Part shown: positions 1 through 12,500 of the stretch, one piece after another | How positions within the stretch are numbered: position 1 is the stretch's first letter | Layout of the letters: each line of letters starts with the position of its first letter | NCBI RefSeq assembly: GCF_949628215.1 | Contig: NC_134282.1 | Coordinates: 21,246,723 to 21,310,722 of the forward strand | DNA: 64,000 nt | Source of the DNA: Phalacrocorax aristotelis | Lineage: Eukaryota; Chordata; Aves; Suliformes; Phalacrocoracidae | Direction: 5' to 3' | Program-made: the position numbers and the translations under genes | The notes under the pieces: model-generated | Seen by the model: the letters and a program-made list of their open reading frames with translations, nothing else | Database searches by the model: none | Told to the model about the DNA's origin: nothing

Positions 1-2255
1 GGCAGGCATCGTCACCTCGAGCATGTTGGGGCGGCAGTGGTTTGCATGGTGTAGAGGCAGAGTATCTATCCTGTTGATAGATGACTAGCTTCCCTGGGAT
101 TACCCGTGTCATTGAAAGGCACAGAGAAACAGAGCACAAAGCAGGCCCCAGTAAGTGCAGACATCCCACCAGAAAGCTGAGCACTACCCGATTCCCCTAA
201 ATCACAGCCGGGGAGGGGGGTGTCACCATTCCTACTAGCTGCTTGCTCTTGCTTTGTCAAGCATGAGCTGCAACTGAAGCCTGTGTCAGTACTTACTCTA
301 ACAAACATGGCAAGCCTCCTCGTGGCTGCAGCAATGGCAGGATTGGTGCCTGCAGTAGCTACAACAGGTCTACAGCTTCCAGGGCTCTGGCCTTTAAGCT
401 CAGTATTGCAGGGCTGTTTTACAAATCCACATACTAACACAGAGGTAAATATTTTAGATGACACCCTGCCTATAAGGCTGATATTCTAATTTAAAATAGT
501 CCTAGATACACTAGACAATTTGTTAATAAAAGGTAGTTTGGAAGGACAGTCATAAGCAATATGCAGCAGTTACTGAGCAATAATATGTATGAAGTACCTT
601 GGAGATTTTGTTTTCTTTTTTCCCCCTCCATCTTCCTGTGTCACAAAGCAAGGAAAATTTCAGTAGAGTCACACAGCTTACTTGTTCTAACTGTCAGTTA
701 TGGATGGTATTCAGAGCCCACAAATAACCTTCTCAGGGAATTCAGAGGTAAGCCTGTTTGTAGGGTACCCTCTGGACCAAATATTGCCCCAAAATCAGTA
801 TCCACATATTCCCTAGAAGTTTTAGCTAATTTAATCAACAACAATCCATTATTATTTCCCATCCTCAAACCAATGCTAATGCTTTTAAATTTACATCCTG
901 AGCTTCTATATCATTAAGGTAATGGGGAAAGAGCAGATTGAGAATGAGAGGAAATATCTCATTAGAGCAGATGATCTAGGAGAGAACAGTCTGACACAGA
1001 TTCCACATTCTTCTTTCATGAATAATCAGCACTATTCATCAGGGCAGGCAGCATAACAAAAAAAAAAAAAAACAACCACCAAAACACAAACCCCAAACCC
1101 AAACAAATCCAAAGGAAATTTCACACAGCTGGCTAAGCAAAAATGACTGCTCAGGGGTCATCACTTACTACAGTCCTTGGGATCTCTTCCTGGATATCAA
1201 ACCTGCCATGTTTGACCCCCCTAGATACATGCCTTTCCAAGAGCTGAAACAATCCTGATCTAAAACTCGTGTTAAACTTGCAATCACAGTGCTTCCTCTT
1301 CTCAAGCCCTGCTCCTAAAACCCATTTCTGCTGAATGATAAGCCACCATTCATTATTTTGTGTGCATACATAGTCCTTCAGAGATCTTAACCAGGGGAAG
1401 ATGGACAGAGAGTGAGGAAGTAAGATGTCACACACAGAGTGATCATCAGGCAGCAAAAGCATGGGAAGGGAGGGCAAGCACATGTGGCACCAAGAAAGCT
1501 CAAGTAGAGTAGAGGTGAATTGTGGGCACATTGACAGCAGTCTGTCAGGGAAAAGGGGTCTACTTCTTCAGGCATCACAAATTCCAGCCCTGGCTCCCAG
1601 AAAGACATCTGTTGTCCTAGAGAAATAGCAGGAGCCACTGGCACAGTGCTGGTCGCATCAGAAGGACGGATAGGCACCGGAAGGAACAGCCCTCCTAAGG
1701 AAACCAACTTGTTGCTCGAGGTTTTTTTGAAGCACAATCAGCTGTCTGGCAAATATTTTTTCGGCTTTGGTTCACTAGGAGTCCACTCCATAGGAGTCAA
1801 GATATTTCCACTCTTTTCTTTAAACACCTTCATCTTGCTAAGGGCTTTTCTTCGCAGAGTTTTAACTTTTCCCCAAGTCCCAACAGTATTTCTTCTAAGG
1901 AGAATCCAGCTCAGCAAGCACAGTGTGTCCAGTACCTTTTTGGAGTCAGTGCTGCTATTCCTGGAGCACTGCAGTGCTGAACTGACCCAGCTGCAGGTGC
2001 CCCAGGCTGCCTGGCAAGCCTGTGCTTGTCCTATCAGAGCACCTAACTGATGTAATATTCAGGCACCAAAACTGCTTAAAGCAAACCAAACACTTCCAAT
2101 AAAACCAGATCTCCAAAGTCCGCATGCAGATAGAAAGCATTTACAAATACAAGTATATACCTCGTAAAAAATTCAGTAAAATACTATAATTCTCTTCATA
2201 TACCATAATCTCCAAGACCTGGGCATTTTAACTGAAAGAGTTTGGCTATGATTTT

Positions 2256-2261
2256 TTTATT
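2256..2261 (-). terminator. Candidate polyadenylation signal AATAAA for MOGAT1
   Basis: TTTATT on the plus strand reads AATAAA on the minus strand, about 1.1 kb past the MOGAT1 stop codon. It is the first canonical hexamer I saw after the stop. No obvious GU-rich element follows it, so the assignment is tentative. Confidence 0.3.
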
Positions 2262-2549
2262 TTCTTAACTGGATATCCACATTTAGGATAAACGCTCTCT
2301 CAAGTTTAGGCTGCTGGTTTGTATATAAAGCATCCTCTTAACCTGCTGCACCCTGGAGCTGCGCTCATGCTGACACGGCAATTACAGTTGTGTCACACTG
2401 CAGCACAGTTTTCCACATTCTTCCCCACACCTATCAGTGGGAAAGAAAAAGGCATATATCAAGTACACTTTCCTTGGTGAAATTTCAGAACTAGGCTGAA
2501 CAAACTGGGCTCCCCTTCCTTCTGTGGAAGTGCTAGGCATATGATAATT

Positions 2550-2555
2550 TTTAAT
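2550..2555 (-). terminator. Candidate variant polyadenylation signal ATTAAA for MOGAT1
   Basis: This is the common variant hexamer ATTAAA on the minus strand, about 0.8 kb after the MOGAT1 stop. Another ATTAAA at 3356-3361 is only a few bases after the stop and is an unlikely signal. Transcript data would be needed to choose between the sites. Confidence 0.2.
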
Positions 2556-3364
2556 TTGCAAAAGATGTAAAGGTCACATGATTTTCTCCCCTAGCTTCCT
2601 CAGTACACTTCTGTCCTCTGCCTGCCATCTCCTCTGAGGCTAGAACTACCAAACAAAGCTGCTTCATCTTCCAAACTGATGATCCAAAGCACAGCTTGTC
2701 CAAAAAAAATCACATCATTCAGTGCTTCCCACCACCCAGCATATACATGCAGAGAAAACTCAACACACTCTTCTCCAAACAGGGTTTGCTCTGCTCCGTA
2801 ACTTGGACAAACAATTTTTGCCAATATCCTACACAGGGGAGAAAGCTCCTATTTACTCTTGAATTTACATGTAAATGGCTTGTAATAGCCAGCTGCTGAA
2901 AACATACATCATTTCTATGGAAGACCAGCAGGGGTTTCTGATATTCAGAGAACAACCTGATGTCATGTTTGATACATGCTGGTAAGTCTCTCAACTTGTA
3001 ATCAAAGACTTCTCAGGTTTATATTCTTCCATCTTGTCATCTCGTGCTAGGGCAACTTCCTCTCTCAAGCTATGGTTAGGTACCATGGTGGTAAGAACAT
3101 CTGTGTGGAGTTTCTCACTAGCAGTTCTGGTACGGATGAACCTAAAAGGACAACTCAAAACAGCATTGGCTTCGAGGCTCACACCCTAGGAATTTTTTTT
3201 CCCCCAGATAAGATAAAAATCAATAAATCATCTAATAATCCCTTCTTAAAATTATTCCTTACACAAGGATAATTACAGATTGCAAAATACAGATTGCAAG
3301 AAAGATATCTTTCACCATACACTGTTTTTTTTCCACAAGATTTGGAATTACATATTTTAATTTG

Positions 3365-3519
3365 CTACTCGAAGATGAGAGATTTATGCTCAGGGATCCC
3401 ATAATTTCCTTTGTGTTCTTCAAATAATTTTCTTAGTTTCTGGAGATACAATGCATGTAGCTGTTCAATCTCTTCAGTTGTGGGGTTCAAGTTCCTTTTT
3501 ACGGGGATGGGGCTTCCCA
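3365..3519 (-). CDS. MOGAT1: MOGAT1 coding exon 6, with stop
   Basis: Codons 284-334 and TAG at 3367-3365. The acceptor is TTGATTTACAG. It encodes [30 protein letters not shown] and [11 protein letters not shown]. This exon is too short for long-frame detection but matches the human C-terminus throughout. Confidence 0.95.
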
Positions 3520-6500
3520 CTGTAAATCAAACAAAACAGCAGCATTAGCTTCATTGATGTCTCCTTTTAAGTAGGACTGCTCTCCCTCCTGTAACAGTTC
3601 CCCCACAGCTCCCAGCGAGGTGGCAGAATCACAGCACAGTTCTCTTGCCCTGAGGCCTGATCTTGCCTTTCACCAACCTGAGCCTTGGGTCTGGTTCTCC
3701 TCTTCTCTTTGCTCAAGTTCAGATAAAATGAATTTAAAACCCCATAATTTCAGTTTGGCAGTGAAAGAGAAAATGAGAAGGGGGTTAAGCTCTAACTTGA
3801 AGGAGCAGTTTACACTTCAACATACAATCCCATGGGCTGTGTGCTGTCTTGCTATTGGGTTAGTACTCCATGAGTTCAAAATAGTGTTTAAAAAAAAAAG
3901 TACCTTTTCACCATCTTCTGTTCTAATCTGAATACTGAAGGTATTTAATGTGAGGGACATGCTTAAAAGGACAGTGTTCCCCTCAGCCACACAGCCACAT
4001 GAACAAGACTGAAGAAAATACAGGTATCTTCCAACTTATTCAAAATGGGTAGTAGTAGCACATAAACCCCCCAGCGCCTGTAAGGTGTCTCTGAATCTAC
4101 AAATGTCATTCCAATCAAAACGTTCTCCAGGCGCTGTGCAAAGCCTGCTACCTGCTGTCAGAGAGCAAGAGGGAACATGGGAGGCAATTCCATAGAAGTC
4201 CAGAGGGCAGCCTCCTCCTCCGCAAAAAGCTATAGCTAAAATGCCTGCAATATGCTAGGAGAAGCTTCCCATGATCTCAGTCTGTGCTGTTCAATCGCTG
4301 CAGATTTTGACAGCTGTTCTTGCACTGGAAGCACTGAGAGTTTAAATAGACCTGACCGAGATCACAGAGGAAGTCTGTAGAAAAGCAGAGTTAAAAGCAC
4401 CCCCCAGGAGCTTTTACAAAGGCACATGAAGATCCCTTTCAACAGATGTTGCCACTTCAAATTGAATGGTGTTGACTAAAGGGAAGGGAAGTCTAGCCAG
4501 AACCACAAAGGGGCTGATTCTGCATTTTCCTCCAGCAGCTGAAGCTGCCAACAGTTCTCGGGCCCTACACGGTGCTGAAATTCAGACTTTAGGTGGCTAG
4601 GGGTGGGAACCCAGCCCTGGATTGAGCAATACCTTAAGGAGGTGTGAAGTCAATAGACATCCAATACAGGATTTCCAGAAGCATGACTGGAAACACTAAA
4701 CAACCCCAAAGCCCTTCTGCAGCAGTCTCTTCTCCTAAGAATGGAGATTTCTTGTGGAACTGGAAACTACACTCAACTCTAATTTTCTGTGCAGCTTTAA
4801 GCAGCCTGCTTAACTTGGTATTTCAGATTTGATTCTATTTCTGAAAAACAGTAATAATTTTCAGGAAAAAACCAAAAGTACTTCACTTGTCAGGATCAAA
4901 ACACTCGGACTCCACAGACCCTGGTTTTGCTGAATTGCATCTCCTCGCTTTAGGAACTATGGCTTCTGAACTAGGAGGAAACTCATGGATACCAGGCCAC
5001 ATTGTCACCACAGCTAACCAGCCTGGGTGGAGCTCAACGTGACTCTGCAGCTTTCAGGAGCTGAGCTAACACTTTCAAAGCCATGTTGAGCCATACTGAG
5101 ACCACCCCCTCCCCCGTCCAAGCAATGCAGGGACATGGTGATAGTTTTCAAACATGACCAAATAGAGGCACCAAAGGTAAGGGATTTCTTGAGATCATAC
5201 AACAAATTCTGTTGCAAGATACTGGTCTTGCTGATTTGAAGTATTCCTGTGCTTTAGCCATGGACCACCTCTGTCCTTGCAGTAAATATTAAAATGATGA
5301 AGATTTGCCTCTAAGTGAAAGACATTTTATGCTTCAGAACAGGCTTGATGTCATCAGCCCAAGGAAAAACTGCAGTAAATGTGTTGCTCTCCTTCCAATA
5401 CTTTGAAAACTTTTTGGCTCTAAAATAATTGACTTTTTTAGCCTGCCTGTGCACAAAGTGGGCTTTAAAAATTAAATATTTTGTAAAACATTTAACTATA
5501 TGCACTGATAAGATACAGAGTGGCATGAAATGTAACAGAAGAGCTACATTTTTGTCTTAAACACTTCGATCCAATACAAAATAAAATCAACCCTCCATTA
5601 AAGGGAGGGCCTTCTTAAATGTCCTCTGTGGAATACTAGAAAAAGCTCAATTTACTTGTCTGTAGAAATAAGCTTCATTAGTTCACTCAGCTCAGAACCT
5701 ATCTAAAAATGATTTATCCAAAACAGCCAGCTACTCCCTTAGCACGATGCCCAGCACAACTTTTTTTTAAAGGTGTGGTTGTCAACAGCACTAGTTAAAG
5801 CCATTTAAAAAAATAATTAAAAAATCAAGACGTTTAGTCCTACACTCCAGTGAGAGCAGATAACCAGGGAAGAAAGCTTTTGGGGAAAAAACCCTCTCTT
5901 CCAAACTGCCTGTCAACATGGCATGCATGCCCTTAATCAAATATGAACATACTTTCCATGGGCAAAAGAAAACAAAAGGGAAAGAAACATTTTAGGGAGC
6001 AATGCCATCTAAGCAGCAGATGCAGGGATGCAGCAGAGCTGCCACAAGGTGCCCTCTGCGTTCCCTCCTCTGTCTCTCCCCTGTCCCAGTGAGCGCCGGG
6101 TCAGGACTGCACCAGCTCCTTCCAGTAGCCTTACTTTAGAGCACCGATGTGGCAGCTGTGCATCAGCTGAAACACCCAACTGCTGCTTCTCTGCAGGGCT
6201 AAGAAATGAAGGTGCTGGACATCTTACAAAACTGCAGCATCCACAATCCACAGCCACAGCTACAGAGCTGTGGCAGCCCTCTGGTATGGGCTGGACTACC
6301 CCTTGCGGACTGCTGAGGATAGAAGCCTGTGAATAACTGCAAATGAAGAATAAGATTTGGCCTGAAACAGAAAGGGAAAGGGAAAAAAGAATCCCCTCTT
6401 TTAACTGGGGGAGGAGACAAATTTAAAAAAGGAAATATTTATTTTAATCCTCACATACTCACTTTAGATGCATAGTAACCAGTTGTTTCTGTTAGAACAG

Positions 6501-9500
6501 ATGTATAAATTTACACACATATTAGTAGCACAAATGCATTTTTAAACATCTGCAGAAGCATTAGAAAAGGCACAGGGAACTTACCAACAGTATGAATAGG
6601 TTGTCTGTAAGGTATTAAGCCAAAACTGTATTGAAATACTCCTCTAGCATGAAACAGTGGTAAAGCAAAGCCCATTATCTTTTGCAGCTTCTCCTGTACA
6701 TTTCTGAGCCATGAACCTTTAGGGTTTGCAACTTGCTTGAATAGTTCATTTTCACCAAAGGAAAACACTGGGACCAGATGAGCCCTGTAAAACAACGAGC
6801 ACACTGAGAATCCCACTTCAGCCTATACTTGCACTGCAGTTCGCATCAGCAGCATGGAAGTTGTTTCACAATAACTAGCACAGAAAGCTTTGGCAGCTCT
6901 AGACTTCATCAGCAACACACATTCAACTCTTCTGATATGCAGATGCTTTGGTTTTGGGGGTTTTTAAAAAAACCAAAGTGATTAATATATAACTAGCAAC
7001 TAACTTTTGGGCAGTATTTAGCTGGTTGCTCCCCGTCACAACTTATTATGACTGTTCATAATCATAAAAATGAATAATTGTATATATCATAATTATTATT
7101 ATTATGATCTTACCCACCATTATTTCAGCAAGTCCACCCTTGTTCCACTGCATTTTCTCCCTTGGCAAGCAAAGAAGCCTCATTGCTAACCTTACAATGC
7201 TCCCAGCTGGGTGGCGTCAAAACCAGATCTTGGCTTTCCGCTGCCTTTTGACTGGAGTAATGCATGCACTTGATTTCAGCACAAAAACCGTGATAAAAAC
7301 CAGACATCCTTACAGTCATGAGTGCAATGCCAAATTCCTCTGCTGTCCAATTCCCAGTGAAATCCTGCTTCCTCCAGACTTCTTCAAAAATGCTAGCCTC
7401 AATACATTATTACTGGAGGTCAGATCCTACCCACAGAAATCATACTAACTCACTCTGGCTCCTAAACAGCCTGATGAATTCTCATTCAGTTCATAAATTG
7501 GCTTGGGAGGAAAGGCACTGACGAGCGCCTGGAAAAACTACTAAGGCTGATAGAATCAGCGCAGTTGTCTCCAACAGACAAAAACACCACTATATTTAAA
7601 ACCTTCACTGCAGTACGCTTTTTGATTAATACTTAGTTTCATTAAACAGTACTCTACACAGTTTAAAGAAAAAGAGCAGAGTAATCCTAAGCAGTCTCTG
7701 ATGGATACAGAGCTGTTTTATTTCCTTTAAGTCTTACCTTCTATATCTTAGCTCCATTCAACCCACACTATCTTTGAGAAAAACTTTTCTGTAAAATAAT
7801 AGCAGCATTGCTATAATATTGTCAGGATGAATTACTGCAGAGCTCTGAATGCCTGAGGAGGACGCACTGAGGACAGAGCTGGCTGGAAAGTACTGTGGGC
7901 AATCAAAACCCACCTGTATGGAAAAAACAACTGCTTCTACAGCTTCCCAAGCCTGAGGACTCCCAAAGACTATCATTCCCACTCACTATTCTGACTGGTG
8001 TCTGCTCAAAGGTTCTTTCTCAAATAGAGCATATGTCATCTAGCCACCTGTAAAGGAAATATCGGAAAGCCTGGTACACACTGTGGATGTGTAAATACTC
8101 CACTTTTTACTACAACACTAAGACAAACAGGAACATCTTGTGGTGCAACAGCACCCTGAGACTGTGGGATTTGTTTTAATCTGGTAAAGGCTTTTGCAAG
8201 ATGCTCTGTAGGAGGTTGAGACAGAGAAATAAGTAACTTACGATTGCAAAACTAAAGCTAAGGTGGCTGATTCATCGTTTGTTTCATGTCTTTATGATTT
8301 CTTCACTTCATATCAGGTATCTGTACTACCTTGGACCACAGTGTCTTTTCCAGAAGCACAGAGGACTTTTGCTGACATATTCAGACCACATTTGAAAAGC
8401 GTCTAGCTGAGGAACCACAGCTTCGCTGTGCTGGCAGTACAGGAGCCAGGGCCAGAGCGCACAGGTCTCTGCATTGTCCCCTCCTCCTGCAGATCAAAAG
8501 CACCAGGAACATATGCAGGCACTGATAGCAGGTGGTTCTTCTCATCTGCTTCCTGCAAACCCACCTTGCCCTTTCATTTCTGCGTGACTCTGAAGCTTGT
8601 TTCACATTTTGTTATTTGTTAGAAAATGTTAAAACCAGAAACAATTACTGGATGTTGAGTCTTTGGACAAGAGCTCAGGACTGCCAACAGTGCTGCAAGA
8701 GCTGTAACAGCTCGAGTCATGTTGTCCTACTGTCCCACAGCCCTGCTGTACAGAAATGAAGTCAGGATTCCTATGCTTCACGTAAAAGTGGTTTTTCTTG
8801 CCAGTGCTCAGATCCAGAATGACTTGTAGCCTGGTGGTTAAGGTGACCATGTGTGAGGTGTAGCTCCCAAGTCACTTGGACAGAGACAGGCGTTATCACC
8901 CTAGTGGAGGGCTCTAGACAGCTAAGCCTCTTTCTTAAAGAGGAGGACCATCAGTTGAAACAAAGGACTTCATAAGGAAAGAAGTGGCCATTCCTGTCTT
9001 TTGTAAGTGTCCTGATCTTGTTGTTGTGTGTTGGGGATGCTTTTGAAATCAAGGCCAAGAAAGGCACAGGTGTCTCTAGTTTCTCAATCCAAATCAGTTT
9101 AGATAAGAGATAAACACCAACCTTGGTGATCTGACAGATCAGACATTTATGGACATGATTAAAAAAAAAAGCACCTAGTCTTATAAACTTTATGGTTAAA
9201 AAAAATAAAAGCTACTGATAGTGTTTAGGATCCCACTGGATTAATCAGCAGCTGAACAGAAATTCAGTGAAGACTCACTTAGCAACTGAAGTCCTAATTT
9301 AAATACACAAGTGTTGTTTCTGGGTACAAATTAGACTAAAATGTTATTTTCTATCGGTCAACAGGTCCTTTATGAGACTTCTAGCAGTATGTATAAGAAA
9401 TCCCCTTGGATTGTTTTGACACAAAATAGCTTCTAGAAAAAATGGACTTTAGCATCCTGTGTGAAAACAGAGCTCTTCTCAGAGACCACCTTTTTTCCAG

Positions 9501-12500
9501 TTAATAGCTTAAAAAACTGTTACAGACTTCTCAAGACTAATATTTTTTTTCTTATTGCTTTCCATGTCAATATATAATCCTGGGAGGTGTTCAGAAAGCT
9601 TAGCAGGAACAAGTCATTGGTTTCAATATTTCTAGCATACAAGACTTCTAGACCAGTCCAGCACAAACACAATAGCTGGTACTGTGTAAATCACTCAAAA
9701 GACATTAATACCGTCTCTCTTTAGTTACACACTGATGGCTATTTTACAGTAAACGGTAACCTAGTTTTTCTTGAGATTTTCACCAAGAATTTGCAGAAAC
9801 TTACTTTTGCAAATAAAAATATTCAAAAGAAAGTCTTTGGATTAAAGGTGAAAATAAATCTTCCTAGAGCACAGTTTTAAGTGATTTAATAAGACAGGAC
9901 CTAATCTTTTTTGTTTGCTTAAAATGATAATAAAATTCTATTTTAATAGAACTTAAATTTCTGGAACAGGAAATAGAATGTCTGCTCTACTTCGCAATAA
10001 CAGCCACGGTTTACTAATATTGTTTCATAATTCTTACTCTTTGCTAGTGCAAAAAACAACTGAAACAAAGCACCAAGATATGCTAATAACACCTATTGCT
10101 TACAAATTATGAAAGTCAAAGGGAGTTTTTAACACTCCCAGATTGGATCTAGATAGGCAGACTGGCTCCTATGCCAGACATCTGCATGTTCTTAGACAAG
10201 TAACTCTTTCAAATTCTAATTCTATGAGTTTACTACATATAATGTGAACTATATTTAAGAATCGATCTATATTCAAAGCTTGCTTACTACGGCAGTCCAG
10301 ATGGGAAACCTACCCGTGCTTCAAGGCCATTTTAATAAAACCCTTCCTCTTGAGGATATTCAAAGTTAAACTTCCAGGATGTGCATTCAGAGATTCCTCT
10401 GCTCCTCCGATCACAATGATGGATGCGTGGCCACCTCCTTCATTGTTCAGCACATATGAGACGCTCTCCTTGGATGCAGAAACCATTCCTTCAGGAGCAA
10501 ACATTTTAAGAGTTCTTCATGTACAAATAAAGTGGAATTTAAGAAATATTTTTAAAATATCTATATGATGTTTCAGAATGATTACAGCATAGGTCAGGGT
10601 TCAAAGACTTGGGTTCAGCCCCCTCACTCTGCAACAGGTTTGGTCTTAGGTAAGTCCTTTCATTTGACACTGATGAGCTAAATGCTGTTTGCCTGCCAGT
10701 GGAGTTGTGATATCTTCAGGGAAGAGTGTGCTTTTCTGCCAACTTAACTCCACCTCAGAGAGATTCTGTGCCTGAGAGCAGGAGAGCTGAATGGCAGCAG
10801 ATACTGTTGAGAGGCAGCAGCTAAAGCCATAGAGCAGGTGCACATAAACACAGACACAGAGGGTTTAACAGAATGAATAGAAGACTTGTTAACTCAAATA
10901 TGGATCTACAGTGCCAGGCTGATCCCCTCCATTCTTTTCAAAGCTATAAAGCAGCAGCTCCATCTAAGGCAATAGCACAACAGTGTCAGAAGAAGCAGAA
11001 AAGGCTCACTTGTACCATTCCCAATGACTGCATCAGCTCATTCTCTAGTAACCAGAACGTGGAACTCATCTGTTTAGGCTAAAATAGCAGAATATATGAA
11101 GCTTTCCTGATTCTAATACTTCCAATGAAAGGCACACTGCTGTTCAAGCCTTTATGAGTGACTTAGACCTTGCTCTGAACTTGGTGCTTTGGAAAATCCC
11201 CTTTCTAACAGATATGCATCTGACCCCTCCAGAGTTTCTTTGTGCACTAGGTTTTATTTCAGAGGCTCATAGTCGTTTTTTGGTTAGGTTTTGTTTTGGT
11301 TTTGTTTTGGGTTTTGGTTTTGTTGTTGGGGTTAAAAAAAAAAAAACAACCCCAAAAAAACCCACACAAACAGAGCTAGTATCAAAGCATGATCTTTTGG
11401 ATGCCAAGCAAATACTTAATCTCCTGTTACCCATTTTCTTTTTTTCCGCATTAGGGACATTACAACATGGATTATAAAAATCTCACAAGAAAAGCAAGAT
11501 GATAGTCATCGTGGTCGTCCCTGGAGACATTCAAAACCCGCCTGGATGCATTTCTATGCCCCCTGCTGTAGGTGTACCTGCTCAAGCGGGGGCGTTGGAC
11601 AAGATGATCTCCAGAGGTCCCTTCCAACCCCTGCCATTCTGTGATGTAGTTTTGAGAGCTGACCACCAAGACAAATAGTCAGCTTCTGGAGCAAGTTTAT
11701 AGATCTCAGTAAAAAGCTATTTCCATTTGCCACATGTGTCTTCACAGTCACTGTTGCTCTGAAAAATCCAGCTGACCTGAGACTCACAAATAATTTGAGT
11801 GATGCTTGTTCACCAGTTGGCATGCATTTTCTCTGGAAGAGAAAGCAAGAGCCACTGTCTTTTCTGAGGACAAGTTTATCTCCCTGCTGAAACAGAGGTG
11901 TCAGCCTGCATGCAGGGTTCAGTAGTGCTTGCAACTGCTCTTCCCAATGACGACAGCTGCAGCCTGGTAGGCTTCAGAGACAGGGAACAAAAGACCAGGA
12001 GATGAAACAATGTGCTAGGAGCATGGCTTTCAGTACATGGAAGATTTTGCAAGTATTTTAGGATTTGACTGATAACCTGCATTATACTGAAGGCCCCCTC
12101 TGGTTTATCAGCTACATACCCGTTAAAAACAAGGCAGAATGTTGACTACTCTTTAGCATGCTTTTTACTCAAGTTGTTTCTCATCTGGCAGGTAAATATT
12201 TGTTCCTGTGAGTCAAGATGCCAAAAATGCATAAAGCTGACTTCCAGGCTCGGCAATGTTTAAAATTGTCATCTTCCACCGCTGCCAATCCCTTAACTTT
12301 AAAGCCTGAAAGAATCTCCTCACAAAAAACATGTGCATGGAAGGACATTCTCTAGTATGCTGAAGTATACATGGATAGGCAATTCTGGTATTAGCCATGT
12401 TTCTACAAATGGAGCTGTTGCAGAGCTTATCTGAAATCACAGCATCTGTGTTGCAGTCAGGAATAAGAGCTAGATCTTTGGCTCCCAAAACTAGTCTTGT

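Larger units (their letters stand above)
1..3364. other. 3' flank of MOGAT1; no gene recognised
   Basis: The part next to 3365 should be MOGAT1 3' UTR, because the minus-strand coding region stops there. Farther left no reading frame resembles a known protein. Open frames such as 66-464 (minus) and 1646-2050 (plus) have no recognisable domain and no exon-like flanks. A 15-base A run at 1058-1072 is followed by an A/C-rich stretch. A 12-base direct repeat beginning tacagattg lies at 3274-3285 and 3288-3299. In human the next gene on this side is ACSL3; I saw no piece of it. Confidence 0.5.

Noticed and set aside
66-464. 132-codon minus-strand open frame
   Set aside because: No recognised domain, no splice context, and it overlaps an unrelated plus-strand frame.
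11281-11370. T/G-rich then A/C-rich tract as a mobile-element end or telomere-like repeat
   Set aside because: Only a small 8-bp hairpin and low complexity; no terminal repeats or target-site duplication seen.
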